This document shows, in pieces, positions 10,643 to 18,793 of a stretch of DNA of 64,000 nt. The DNA lies in contig NZ_RBIQ01000007.1 in the NCBI RefSeq assembly GCF_003634105.1, positions 1,364,001 through 1,428,000 on the forward strand, given 5' to 3'. This DNA comes from Maribacter vaceletii. Lineage in GTDB: Bacteria > Bacteroidota > Bacteroidia > Flavobacteriales > Flavobacteriaceae. A model generated the notes under the pieces. The model saw only the letters and a list, made by a program, of their open reading frames with translations, did not search any database and had not been told where the DNA came from. Each line of letters starts with the position of its first letter. Positions within the stretch are counted from its first letter, which is position 1. Made by a program: the position numbers and the translations under genes.

Positions 10643-11239
10643 ATGACCAAACCATTTTTAACTATACTTTTTATTTTATCTATTCCTCTTAGTAATTACG
10701 CACAAGAAGAAATAGTATTACAATATTATAATCAATTTTCTTCTAATATTAGTTATGCTACTTTGGGCAGTTTAGATATTAATTATGAAAGAACTATAAG
10801 TAAGTATATTACGGCAGGTGTAGGGGTTACCAGTTATAGTAATAGTCATAATGATTTAAATTTAGAAAAATACGATGGGTATAGTGATTATAAGGTAAAT
10901 CTAGAAATAAATCCTTTTGTAAGATTATATGTTCATAACACACAAAAAAAGAGTCTTTTCATAGAGGTTTTAGGTTCTTATAATGAAGCAGAAGTGAATA
11001 CAGGAAGACGTATTTCTAGAACAGTAAACAATTTAGGGTACGGTGTTTATGCTTATGACTATGGTGCTCAAAAAATGGAGAATATAGGATTAGGAACAGG
11101 AGTTGGTTATAGGTTTTTACTTCTTAAAAATAGATTAGTTTTAGAAGCGCAATTTGGAGTACGAACAAACTTAAAAGAGATATGGATTTATGATATTGGT
11201 TTGGTTAGAACAGGAATTAAAGCCGGATATCGTTTTTAA
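10643..11239 (+). CDS. Putative outer membrane beta-barrel protein
   Basis: This is a protein of about 198 residues that I do not recognise by name. Starting at ATG 10643 gives a good signal peptide (MTKPFLTILFILSIPLSNYAQ). An ATG at 10625 and a TTG at 10616 are in frame but would put an odd extension before the signal. After the signal, alternating polar and hydrophobic strands rich in Tyr and Gly (for example LGYGVYAYDYGAQ and GTGVGYRF) and a C-terminal Phe (IKAGYRF) suggest a small outer membrane barrel. The next gene is 11 bases downstream, so the two are probably an operon of surface proteins. No function is assigned. Confidence 0.7.
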   Translation: MTKPFLTILFILSIPLSNYAQEEIVLQYYNQFSSNISYATLGSLDINYERTISKYITAGVGVTSYSNSHNDLNLEKYDGYSDYKVNLEINPFVRLYVHNTQKKSLFIEVLGSYNEAEVNTGRRISRTVNNLGYGVYAYDYGAQKMENIGLGTGVGYRFLLLKNRLVLEAQFGVRTNLKEIWIYDIGLVRTGIKAGYRF

Positions 11240-11250
11240 AAGATTAAACT

Positions 11251-11820
11251 ATGAAAAAAAATATTGCATTAATAGGGATTGTTCTAGGTAGTTTATTTTG
11301 GACACAATGTTCTCCTCCAGACGATGATTATATAAACTGGAACACTATAGAGTTAAAGGTAAAAAATGCCTTAAAAATAGAAAACAAAGAAAACTACACC
11401 GTAGGGGATACGCTTTTTTTTGAACTAAATTTTAGTAGATATTTACCAGAAGATGGGCAAACTACAGATTTGGATGTATATGAAACCTCAGGAGTAAATA
11501 AATTTACTTATGGATTTGGAATGTTAAAATACTCATCATTTTCAGATAGTTATCAGGGAGTTAGTATTAATGAAAAGTACTTATTGTCAGAAAAAGGAAG
11601 TGTTAATTACGCTAGTCAAGTATTTACAATATTAAATCCTGATACAAATATTTATGAATCTAGGATAGGAATTATTTTAGTGGAAGAAGGTGAATATCAA
11701 TTAGATTTTAGTTATTTAACTTTGTATAGCGACTATAATCCTGATAAACCTTCTGTAGGGATAGAACATATAATTTCAGAAGACTTACCACTATTATTAA
11801 ACTTTAGAGTATCTAAATAA
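11251..11820 (+). CDS. Hypothetical lipoprotein
   Basis: This 189-residue protein has an N-terminal hydrophobic stretch ending at Cys20, followed by SPPDDD, which fits a Bacteroidota lipoprotein destined for the outer membrane, although the lipobox (WTQC) is not classical. The mature part is beta-rich with no family that I recognise. It follows the beta-barrel gene by 11 bases and probably shares its transcript. A cell surface partner of that barrel is a reasonable inference. No catalytic motif is seen. Confidence 0.65.
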   Translation: MKKNIALIGIVLGSLFWTQCSPPDDDYINWNTIELKVKNALKIENKENYTVGDTLFFELNFSRYLPEDGQTTDLDVYETSGVNKFTYGFGMLKYSSFSDSYQGVSINEKYLLSEKGSVNYASQVFTILNPDTNIYESRIGIILVEEGEYQLDFSYLTLYSDYNPDKPSVGIEHIISEDLPLLLNFRVSK

Positions 11821-11870
11821 AAAATATAATTTCAGTGTTTTAAAATGTGTTTTGTAAAGGGAAAAGATAT

Positions 11871-11878
11871 TAAATTTG
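11871..11878 (+). promoter_or_regulatory. Probable -7 element of the bioF promoter
   Basis: TAAATTTG fits TAnnTTTG exactly but ends only 4 bases before the bioF ATG (11883). If this is the promoter, transcription would begin at or next to the start codon, giving a leaderless or nearly leaderless mRNA. Confidence 0.4.
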
Positions 11879-11882
11879 GGGT

Positions 11883-13037
11883 ATGCGCAATTTCCCCACT
11901 ATTTTAAATAAAAAACTTAAAAAAAGAAAACAAGAAGCAGCTCTTCGGAGTTTGCCTGTTGCTAGTAATTTAGTAGATTTTTCTTCTAATGATTATTTGG
12001 GTTTTGCAACGAACGAAACTTTATACGCAAATACGTTTCAGCTTTTATTGAATAAGGGAGTTTCTCATAATGGTGCTACTGGCTCCAGACTTATTTCTGG
12101 AAATCATGATTTATATACTGATTTAGAACAAAATTTAGCTTCGTTCTTTAAATCGGATAGTGCCTTGGTTTTTAATTCTGGTTACGACGCAAATTTGGGA
12201 TTCTTTAGTGCTATTCCTCAAAGAGGAGATATTATTTTGTTTGATGCTTTAATACATGCCAGTATTCGCGATGGTATTTTACTAAGTAATGCCAAAAGTT
12301 ATAAGTATAGTCACAATAGCATAGTAGATTTAGAAGAGAAGATTAATCAGGCTATTCAAAAAGATTTTGAAGGAGAAGTATATATTGTTACAGAATCTAT
12401 TTTTTCAATGGATGGCGATTGTCCAGATATAGAAACACTACTAAAATTTTCAAAAAAAAATGATTTCCATTTAATAGTAGATGAAGCTCATGCTGTTGGT
12501 GTTTTTGGAGATGAAGGAGAAGGTTTGGTGCAACAAAATAAAGCATATAAAGATGTTTTTGCTAGAATTGTAACTTTTGGAAAAGCCTTTGGTAGTCATG
12601 GTGCTGCCGTTTTAGGAAGCGAACAGTTAAAAGAATATTTGGTAAATTTTTCTAGGAGTTTTATTTATACAACTGCATTACCTCCCCATACAATAGCAAC
12701 AATTACAGCTGCTGTTAAATTTGTAACGGAAAAAGAAGGTGAAAAGGCTAGAAAGGATTTAAAGGAAAAGATAGAATTATTTAAGAAGAAGGTTAAAGAT
12801 TTAAAACTTCAGGATTTATTTATCCCTAGTAATTCGGCAATACAATGTTGTCTTATTCCAGGTAACGGAAAGGTTAAAAAAGTTGCAGAAAAATTACAAG
12901 AAAAAGGCTTTAATGTAAAAGCTATTTTGGCGCCAACAGTGCCAGAAGGTCAAGAAAGACTACGTTTTTGTATACATTCTCATAACTCTAAAGAAGAAAT
13001 AGGATTAGTCCTTCAAATTTTAGCAAGCTGTATTTAA
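11883..13037 (+). CDS. bioF: 8-amino-7-oxononanoate synthase (KAPA synthase)
   Basis: This pyridoxal-phosphate enzyme joins a pimeloyl thioester and L-alanine to give KAPA, the first dedicated step of biotin ring assembly. It is 384 residues, normal for the alpha-oxoamine synthase family. Visible motifs are FSSNDYLGFA near the N-terminus, GATGSRLISGNHDLY, DEAHAVGVFGDEGEG, and FGKAFGSHGAA with the Schiff-base Lys234. The start at ATG 11883 matches family length. It heads a bioF - DUF2007 - bioD unit with gaps of only 5 and 1 bases. The other alpha-oxoamine synthases (KBL, serine palmitoyltransferase) are similar, but the bio neighbours settle the assignment. Confidence 0.93.
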   Translation: MRNFPTILNKKLKKRKQEAALRSLPVASNLVDFSSNDYLGFATNETLYANTFQLLLNKGVSHNGATGSRLISGNHDLYTDLEQNLASFFKSDSALVFNSGYDANLGFFSAIPQRGDIILFDALIHASIRDGILLSNAKSYKYSHNSIVDLEEKINQAIQKDFEGEVYIVTESIFSMDGDCPDIETLLKFSKKNDFHLIVDEAHAVGVFGDEGEGLVQQNKAYKDVFARIVTFGKAFGSHGAAVLGSEQLKEYLVNFSRSFIYTTALPPHTIATITAAVKFVTEKEGEKARKDLKEKIELFKKKVKDLKLQDLFIPSNSAIQCCLIPGNGKVKKVAEKLQEKGFNVKAILAPTVPEGQERLRFCIHSHNSKEEIGLVLQILASCI

Positions 13038-13042
13038 ATAGT

Positions 13043-13426
13043 ATGGAAGATAAGTTTTATATGCTTGGTTCTTTTGAGTTTGCCGCAGATGTGCAAATAA
13101 TTAAAGGAAAATTAGAATCCGAAGGTATTCCAGTGTTTTTAAGAGACGAGAACACTTTAAATTCAGACCCATTAATAAGTAACGCTATTGGAGGTGTAAA
13201 GCTACAAGTATATACAAAAGATAAAGAACGTGCCTTAAAAGTATATAATGAGATAAGAGCATATGCTATAGATACAAATGGGAACCCTATAGAGTGTCCA
13301 AACTGCAAGGCAAAAAAGTCTGAGGTTTTTTATAAAAGAGATTCTATACTTTATAAGTTGTTTCCCTTTTTTGAAAAAAGAAAATACAAATGCCTTAATT
13401 GTGGTATAATAACAAAGCCAGAATAA
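13043..13426 (+). CDS. DUF2007-type protein with C-terminal zinc ribbon
   Basis: This 127-residue protein starts with a domain of about 75 residues resembling DUF2007 (FEFAADVQIIKGKLESEGIP, then GGVKLQVYTKDKERAL), annotated in databases as a putative signal-transducing domain. The C-terminal part has two CxxC knuckles, Cys85/Cys88 and Cys117/Cys120, that look like a zinc ribbon. It sits between bioF and bioD with gaps of 5 and 1 bases, so it is translated from the biotin mRNA. Whether it has any role in biotin synthesis is unknown. Another possibility is that it merely shares the transcript. Confidence 0.75.
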   Translation: MEDKFYMLGSFEFAADVQIIKGKLESEGIPVFLRDENTLNSDPLISNAIGGVKLQVYTKDKERALKVYNEIRAYAIDTNGNPIECPNCKAKKSEVFYKRDSILYKLFPFFEKRKYKCLNCGIITKPE

Positions 13427-13427
13427 T

Positions 13428-14045
13428 ATGCAAAAAATATTTGTAACAGGAATTTCTACAGAAGTTGGTAAAACAGTAGCTTCTGCAATTTTTGTAGAAG
13501 CCCTAGAGGCAGATTATTGGAAACCTGTACAAGCGGGCGAATTAGAAGATTCTGATAGTCATAAAATAAAAGAATTTATATCTAATTCTAAAACAAAAAT
13601 TTTCCCAAATAGTTACGCTCTTAAAACTCCTATGAGTCCACATGCAGCAGCAGAAATAGATGGCGTTGTTATTAATTTAAAAGAGATAAAAGAACCAAAA
13701 ACAAATAACCACTTAGTTATTGAAGGAGCCGGTGGACTACTAGTTCCTTTAAATGATACGGACACAATACTAGATATTATTAAACTAGACTATAAAATTA
13801 TTGTTGTTTCAAGACATTATCTAGGAAGTATAAACCATACCTTATTAACCTTGCAGGTTTTGCAAAATAAAGGTTTTAAGAATATTGCTTTGGTTTTTAG
13901 TGGAAATGAGCATAAAACTACTGAAGAAATAATCTTAAAAAAAACTGGAATCCCTGTAATTGGAAGAATTAATGAAGAGGATGAATTTACTAAAGAAGTA
14001 ATTAAGAAGTATGCTAATTTATTTAGAACTAATTTAGTGTTTTAA
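13428..14045 (+). CDS. bioD: Dethiobiotin synthase
   Basis: This enzyme uses ATP and CO2 to close the ureido ring of dethiobiotin from DAPA. The protein is 205 residues. The P-loop GISTEVGKT is at residues 8-16, and EGAGGLLVP (the second nucleotide/substrate motif) follows near residue 100. YWKPVQAGE is the usual lysine-containing substrate loop. It starts one base after the DUF2007 gene stop, so translation is probably coupled. The gene ends 8 bases before the end of the convergent glycosyltransferase gene, and no terminator is visible in that gap. Confidence 0.93.
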   Translation: MQKIFVTGISTEVGKTVASAIFVEALEADYWKPVQAGELEDSDSHKIKEFISNSKTKIFPNSYALKTPMSPHAAAEIDGVVINLKEIKEPKTNNHLVIEGAGGLLVPLNDTDTILDIIKLDYKIIVVSRHYLGSINHTLLTLQVLQNKGFKNIALVFSGNEHKTTEEIILKKTGIPVIGRINEEDEFTKEVIKKYANLFRTNLVF

Positions 14046-14053
14046 GAAAAGAA

Positions 14054-15682
14054 CTACTCTAGTTTTATTAAGTTTAATTCTTCTTTCTTTATTGTAAAAG
14101 TGTAAATAGGGAGTAAGTTTTTCTCTAAGTCAATAGTTCTAAGAATATAATACCCTTTTTTATCTATACTTTTTATTTTATCTATTCTAGTACCTTGCAT
14201 TTCTAAATATGCAGCAGTTTTATAAAAATCAAAAGGAATTTTTTTATGTTCTTTAATGCTTTCTTGAGAAAGTAAATAAATAGGATTTTGTTTCGTAATT
14301 AAGGCAATTTCTTTAGCTTGTTTTTTGTATAGCCCACTGGAAGATTTTATTGCCTTTATAGGAAAAACTATTGAAGAATATGCAAGTCTGGTAACTATAA
14401 AAAAACTAATAATAAAAAGGTTTTTATTCCAAGGATTAGTGGTTTTTAATGAAAATAATAAGCATGTTATAAGTAGCAATCCAAAAGTAATAGATAGGCT
14501 AGTTATATTAGGATTAACCTTTACATAGGAAATAAAAGGCAGTACAAATATAGCTACGCAAATAATAATCATGATTACTTTTAGTATGGTATAGTAGATA
14601 GTAAGTAGGGTACTTTTTTTAGAAAAGTGAAAAGTGAAAATATAAACCAAAACACTAATAACCATTGGGTAAAACATATAGGTGTAACGCATACGAGCTC
14701 CTGCAGATATCCAGTATATTATAAAATTAAAAAAGAAAGCCAAGACTAAAAAATAGATGTATTTGTGATTTTTAATTTTGGCTATAGCCTTTTTATTAAA
14801 AATAAATAATAATAATAAAGTGGCAGGAAAAAGGTTGCCTACTAAATTTAAGGGGAAAGTAAACAGGTGTTTTATTAAGCCTATAAATGGGTTATTGCCA
14901 GATGCACTAGTTTTGTTTTGAGTTAAACTCCACATGTCTAAGATATAAGTATAAACATCTTCTTGTAAACTATAGTAATAAAAATAAGTAACTATAGCAC
15001 CAATAGACAAACAAAAAGAAAGAATATGAGCAAAAGAAAATAGCTTTATAAATTTGCGTTTATAGATAAAATAGGTAAGTAACGTAATCCCAACAAAAAC
15101 TAATGCTACAACTCCTTTTGTAAAAAAAGCTAGGGTGCCAAAAAAATAGGTGCTTAAAAAAAGCAAGTACATATTTTCTTTTTCGAAAAAATAAAAAATA
15201 CTAAGAATACTAAGTAGAATTAGTAAGGAAAAGAAAATATCTATCTCTGCAATAGTAGAATAGAAAAAATATAAGTCTGCAGAAATTAGATAAAAGAAAG
15301 CGCTAAGTATTCCAAATTTAATAGAAACGTACTTTTTTCCAGTAAAAAAAATTAAAATTCCTGTTAGTAGTAAGGATAAAGCACATGGAAACCGAAAAGC
15401 AAATTCAGATTCTGAACCAAAAATTTTAGCGCTTGTGGCTAAAACAATATTCCATAAAGGGGGATGGTCATACCAGGTTTCATTAAAAATGGTAGTTACC
15501 ATATAATTATTATGGAAAAGCATTTCTAAGGCTACTAAAATTCTTCTAGGTTCTTCTAAAATTAGCGGAACGTAATTTAGATTAAGAAATATAGAAAAGA
15601 TATACAAAACAAAAAGAAACAGAGATAGCTTTATGTATAATTTATCTGAATTTATAACCTTAAAAAAAATGTTTTTATTCAT
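14054..15682 (-). CDS. ArnT/PMT-like (GT39-type) membrane glycosyltransferase
   Basis: This 542-residue integral membrane protein has about 11-12 hydrophobic segments. After the first segment comes LEEPRRILVALEML, which matches the periplasmic acidic motif of ArnT/PMT-type enzymes that use polyprenyl-phosphate sugars, followed by WYDHPPLWN. It probably transfers a sugar from a lipid carrier to an envelope acceptor. It lies inside the biotin region on the opposite strand, convergent with bioD and divergent from bioA with only 21 bases between the two start codons. It has no apparent link to biotin. Acceptor and donor are unknown. Confidence 0.8.
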   Translation of the reverse strand: MNKNIFFKVINSDKLYIKLSLFLFVLYIFSIFLNLNYVPLILEEPRRILVALEMLFHNNYMVTTIFNETWYDHPPLWNIVLATSAKIFGSESEFAFRFPCALSLLLTGILIFFTGKKYVSIKFGILSAFFYLISADLYFFYSTIAEIDIFFSLLILLSILSIFYFFEKENMYLLFLSTYFFGTLAFFTKGVVALVFVGITLLTYFIYKRKFIKLFSFAHILSFCLSIGAIVTYFYYYSLQEDVYTYILDMWSLTQNKTSASGNNPFIGLIKHLFTFPLNLVGNLFPATLLLLFIFNKKAIAKIKNHKYIYFLVLAFFFNFIIYWISAGARMRYTYMFYPMVISVLVYIFTFHFSKKSTLLTIYYTILKVIMIIICVAIFVLPFISYVKVNPNITSLSITFGLLLITCLLFSLKTTNPWNKNLFIISFFIVTRLAYSSIVFPIKAIKSSSGLYKKQAKEIALITKQNPIYLLSQESIKEHKKIPFDFYKTAAYLEMQGTRIDKIKSIDKKGYYILRTIDLEKNLLPIYTFTIKKEELNLIKLE

Positions 15683-15687
15683 CTTTG
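15680..15687 (+). promoter_or_regulatory. Possible -7 element for bioA
   Basis: CATCTTTG differs from TAnnTTTG only at the first base and lies 16 bases before the bioA ATG, overlapping the start codon of the divergent glycosyltransferase gene. Confidence 0.3.
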
Positions 15688-15703
15688 CAAGATAGATAAA
15701 ATA

Positions 15704-16978
15704 ATGAAGGCGAAAAATCTATCAGAAAGAGATAAAAAGCATTTGTGGCATCCGTTAACGCAACACAAATTGCATTCCAGCATGTTAGCAATAACAAAAG
15801 CAAAAGAAGCTTTATTATATGATGAGGACGGGAAAGAATATATAGACGGTATAGCTTCGTGGTACACGTGTATGTATGGCCATTGTAATGATTATATTAT
15901 AGAAAAGGCATACAAGCAAATGCAAACTTTAGACCAGGTGGTTTTTAGTGGTTTTACCCATGAACCAGCTGTACTTTTATCAGAAGCATTAATAAAGATA
16001 TTGCCAGAAAATCAAGAGAAATTATTCCTGTCAGATAATGGTTCTACCTCTACAGAAATTGGGATTAAAATGGCTTTACAATACCATTTTAATCAAGGAA
16101 ATAAACGTCCTGTAATGTTAGCTTTTGAAGATGGTTTTCATGGGGATACTTTTGGGTCTATGTCGGTTTCTAGTCTTTCTGTTTATAACGGTCCTTTCGA
16201 AGATTTTTTTATTGAGGTAGAACGTATTCCTGTACCTACAAAACAAAATATAGATGTACTTATTTCTGATTTACAAACGAGACTTAAGAAATCTGATATT
16301 GCTGGTTTTATATACGAACCTTTGGTGCAAGGAGCTGCAGCAATGAAAATGCATGATGCAGACGGATTAAATAAAATACTTACCGTATTAAAACAACATA
16401 ACGTTATTACTATTGCAGATGAGGTAATGACAGGTTTTGGGAAAACAGGAAAGAACTTTGCCTCAGATTATTTGTCTGTAAAACCAGATGTTATATGCAT
16501 GTCTAAAGCACTTACTGCTGGTTTAGTTCCTATGGCAATTACCAGTTGTACACAAAAAGTATACGATGCTTTTTATAGTGATGATATTGCAAAAGGATTA
16601 TTTCATGGGCATACCTACACGGCAAACCCAATAGCTTGTACAGCTGCTATAGCAGGGATAGAGCTACTGCAAACGGATGTAATGCAAAAAAATATAAAAC
16701 GTATAATTGCATCGCATCAAAAGTTTAATGCCGAAATAAAGGACCACTCCAAAGTTGCCAGTACTAGACAATGCGGAATAATTTTTGCGTTAGATTTAGC
16801 TATTAAAATGGAACGTTACGGTAATCTAAGGGATAAATTATTTAAACATTTTATGGATAATGGAGTATTTTTGCGTCCATTAGGAAATACTATTTATATA
16901 TTGGCTCCTTATGTAATTTCAGAAGCACAATTACAAAAAATTTATAGTACTATTAAAAGTGCTTTAGAAATTGTTTAA
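15704..16978 (+). CDS. bioA: Adenosylmethionine--8-amino-7-oxononanoate aminotransferase (DAPA synthase)
   Basis: This PLP enzyme converts KAPA to DAPA with S-adenosylmethionine as amino donor. It is 424 residues, usual for BioA. Motifs visible: HLWHPLTQHK near the N-terminus, FLSDNGSTSTEIGIKMALQ, GFHGDTFGSMSVS, DEVMTGFGKTG with the cofactor Asp, and MSKALTAGLVPMAIT with Schiff-base Lys268. The start is ATG 15704, 21 bases from the divergent glycosyltransferase start. The ketoacyl synthase gene begins 11 bases after its stop, so both are probably on one mRNA. Confidence 0.94.
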   Translation: MKAKNLSERDKKHLWHPLTQHKLHSSMLAITKAKEALLYDEDGKEYIDGIASWYTCMYGHCNDYIIEKAYKQMQTLDQVVFSGFTHEPAVLLSEALIKILPENQEKLFLSDNGSTSTEIGIKMALQYHFNQGNKRPVMLAFEDGFHGDTFGSMSVSSLSVYNGPFEDFFIEVERIPVPTKQNIDVLISDLQTRLKKSDIAGFIYEPLVQGAAAMKMHDADGLNKILTVLKQHNVITIADEVMTGFGKTGKNFASDYLSVKPDVICMSKALTAGLVPMAITSCTQKVYDAFYSDDIAKGLFHGHTYTANPIACTAAIAGIELLQTDVMQKNIKRIIASHQKFNAEIKDHSKVASTRQCGIIFALDLAIKMERYGNLRDKLFKHFMDNGVFLRPLGNTIYILAPYVISEAQLQKIYSTIKSALEIV

Positions 16979-16989
16979 TACTTTTTAAT

Positions 16990-18141
16990 TTGATAAAACC
17001 TATATCCATAACTGCAATTGGCTCTGTTTCTCCACTTGGAGATTCTTTAGATGAAGTATGGAGTAATTATAAAAAGGATAGCCATTTTTTCCGAAAGAAA
17101 GAGTTTGAAAGTGGCGAAGAATGGATAGCTGGTTTATCTCAAAAAAGTCTAGAAGAAATTGAAGCATTAAAACAATCCGATTCTAAGTATAAGAATTTAG
17201 ATAATACAGTTCTTTTTGCTTTGTTGGCTGCTAGAAAAGCCATGAAAATGGCGCACTGGAAAGCAGGAGATAATTTTGGAATAAATATGGGTTCTTCTCG
17301 AGGAGCAACTGCATTATTCGAAAAATATCATAAAGAATATATAACAGAAAATAAAGCTTCTACTTTAAGTTCTCCTACAACTACCTTAGGTAATATTTCT
17401 TCTTGGATAGCGCATGATTTGCAAACCCAAGGCCCAGAAATATCGCACTCTATAACTTGTTCTACAGCTTTACATGCATTACTTAATGGCGTGGCATGGA
17501 TACAAAGCGGTTTAGTAAATAAATTTATGGTTGGTGGTAGTGAGGCACCATTAACACCGTTTACTTTAGCACAAATAAAAGCGCTAAAAATATACTCTAA
17601 TAGTGTAGAAGACTACCCTTGCCAAGCTTTAAATTTAGAAAAGAAAAGAAATACCATGATTTTAGGAGAAGGCGCTTCGGTAGCTTGTCTAGAAAACGGA
17701 AATTCTAAAAACGCTTTGGCAACAATAGAAGGTATTGGTTATGCTACAGAAATTTTAAAACATAATATTTCTATATCGTCTGATGCAGTATGTTTTCAGC
17801 GTTCTATGAAAATGGCATTGGCTGGTACTAACCCAGACGATGTAGATGTAATTGTAATGCATGCACCAGGAACCATAAAAGGAGATATATCAGAATTTAA
17901 AGCCATAGAAAAGGTTTTTTGTAACGAAACCCCTTCGTTGACTACTAATAAGTGGAAAGTAGGGCATACTTTTGGAGCATCAGGAGCTTTAAGTCTAGAG
18001 TTTGCAGTCCTAATGTTGGTAAATCAGGAGTTTATAGGTGTTCCATTTATAGAAAGTACAAAGCCATCAAAAATTAAAAAAATAATAGTAAACGCTGTTG
18101 GTTTTGGCGGTAATGCGGTTTCTATTTTACTTTCTAAATAA
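16990..18141 (+). CDS. Beta-ketoacyl synthase (KAS I/II type) in the biotin cluster, TTG start
   Basis: This is a 383-residue condensing enzyme of the FabF/FabB type. The complete Cys-His-His triad is present: Cys157 in SITCSTALHA, His291 in VMHAPGTIKGD and His326 in KVGHTFGASGA. The spacing is close to E. coli FabF (163/303/340), but the protein is about 30 residues shorter. The only start that preserves the family N-terminus (KPISITAIGSVSPLG) is TTG 16990, 11 bases after bioA. The window shows no bioC, bioH or bioW. A role in making the pimeloyl chain for BioF is an inference from position; a general fatty-acid role is the alternative. Confidence 0.88.
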   Translation: MIKPISITAIGSVSPLGDSLDEVWSNYKKDSHFFRKKEFESGEEWIAGLSQKSLEEIEALKQSDSKYKNLDNTVLFALLAARKAMKMAHWKAGDNFGINMGSSRGATALFEKYHKEYITENKASTLSSPTTTLGNISSWIAHDLQTQGPEISHSITCSTALHALLNGVAWIQSGLVNKFMVGGSEAPLTPFTLAQIKALKIYSNSVEDYPCQALNLEKKRNTMILGEGASVACLENGNSKNALATIEGIGYATEILKHNISISSDAVCFQRSMKMALAGTNPDDVDVIVMHAPGTIKGDISEFKAIEKVFCNETPSLTTNKWKVGHTFGASGALSLEFAVLMLVNQEFIGVPFIESTKPSKIKKIIVNAVGFGGNAVSILLSK

Positions 18142-18178
18142 GAGGGATTTTTCTTATCCTTTTTTCAAAAAATAGTCT

Positions 18179-18186
18179 ATCTTGGA
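18179..18186 (+). promoter_or_regulatory. Possible -7 element for the NfeD/flotillin operon
   Basis: TATCTTGG resembles TAnnTTTG with one mismatch and lies about 25 bases before the NfeD-like start codon. Confidence 0.35.
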
Positions 18187-18210
18187 TTTCTAACCTAAAC
18201 ACAAAAATTT

Positions 18211-18789
18211 ATGGAAGAATGGTTTGTTGCGCTTACACTTTTTGAAAAAGTCTATTGGGTTATTGCTGGTATTTCCTCAGTAATCTTCATTATATTATTA
18301 ATTATGACATTGATTGGCGGAGATGCAGATGGAATAGATGGTGATGTAGATGCAGAGATTGATGGAGACACTGGAATAGGATTTCAATTTTTATCTTTTA
18401 AAAACTTAATGGGTTTTCTTACCATTTTTGGGTGGTCCGGAATTTCTTGTTTAGATGCTGGTTTGTCTAAATCTCTTACCATAACTATATCTATTTTTTG
18501 TGGTTTATTAATGATGTTTGCGATGGCATCTATATTTTATTATTTAGGTAAACTACAAAGTAGCGGTACTTTAAAACTTAATAATGCACTAAATCAAATA
18601 GGAGAAGTGTATTTAACCGTTGGTAATAAACGCTCCAAAATAGGAAAAGTTAGTATTACAGTGCAAGGCTCTTTAAGAGAGTTAGAAGCTTTAACAGAAG
18701 AAGACAGAGATTTAGTACAAGGAGATGTTGTTAATGTTAAAGAAGTTACCAAAAACGGAATATTAATTGTTGAACTATTAAATAAATAA
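18211..18789 (+). CDS. NfeD-like membrane protein with OB-fold
   Basis: This 192-residue protein has a transmembrane helix near residues 14-36, an acidic Gly/Asp-rich loop (GGDADGIDGDVDAEIDGD), two further membrane helices between about residues 65 and 115, and a soluble C-terminal beta domain that resembles the NfeD OB-fold. The protease domain of long NfeD proteins is absent. The next gene, 4 bases on, encodes a flotillin, and NfeD/flotillin pairs are a known operon type linked to membrane microdomains. The pair sits between the ketoacyl synthase and bioB genes. Confidence 0.8.
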   Translation: MEEWFVALTLFEKVYWVIAGISSVIFIILLIMTLIGGDADGIDGDVDAEIDGDTGIGFQFLSFKNLMGFLTIFGWSGISCLDAGLSKSLTITISIFCGLLMMFAMASIFYYLGKLQSSGTLKLNNALNQIGEVYLTVGNKRSKIGKVSITVQGSLRELEALTEEDRDLVQGDVVNVKEVTKNGILIVELLNK

Positions 18790-18793
18790 CCAT

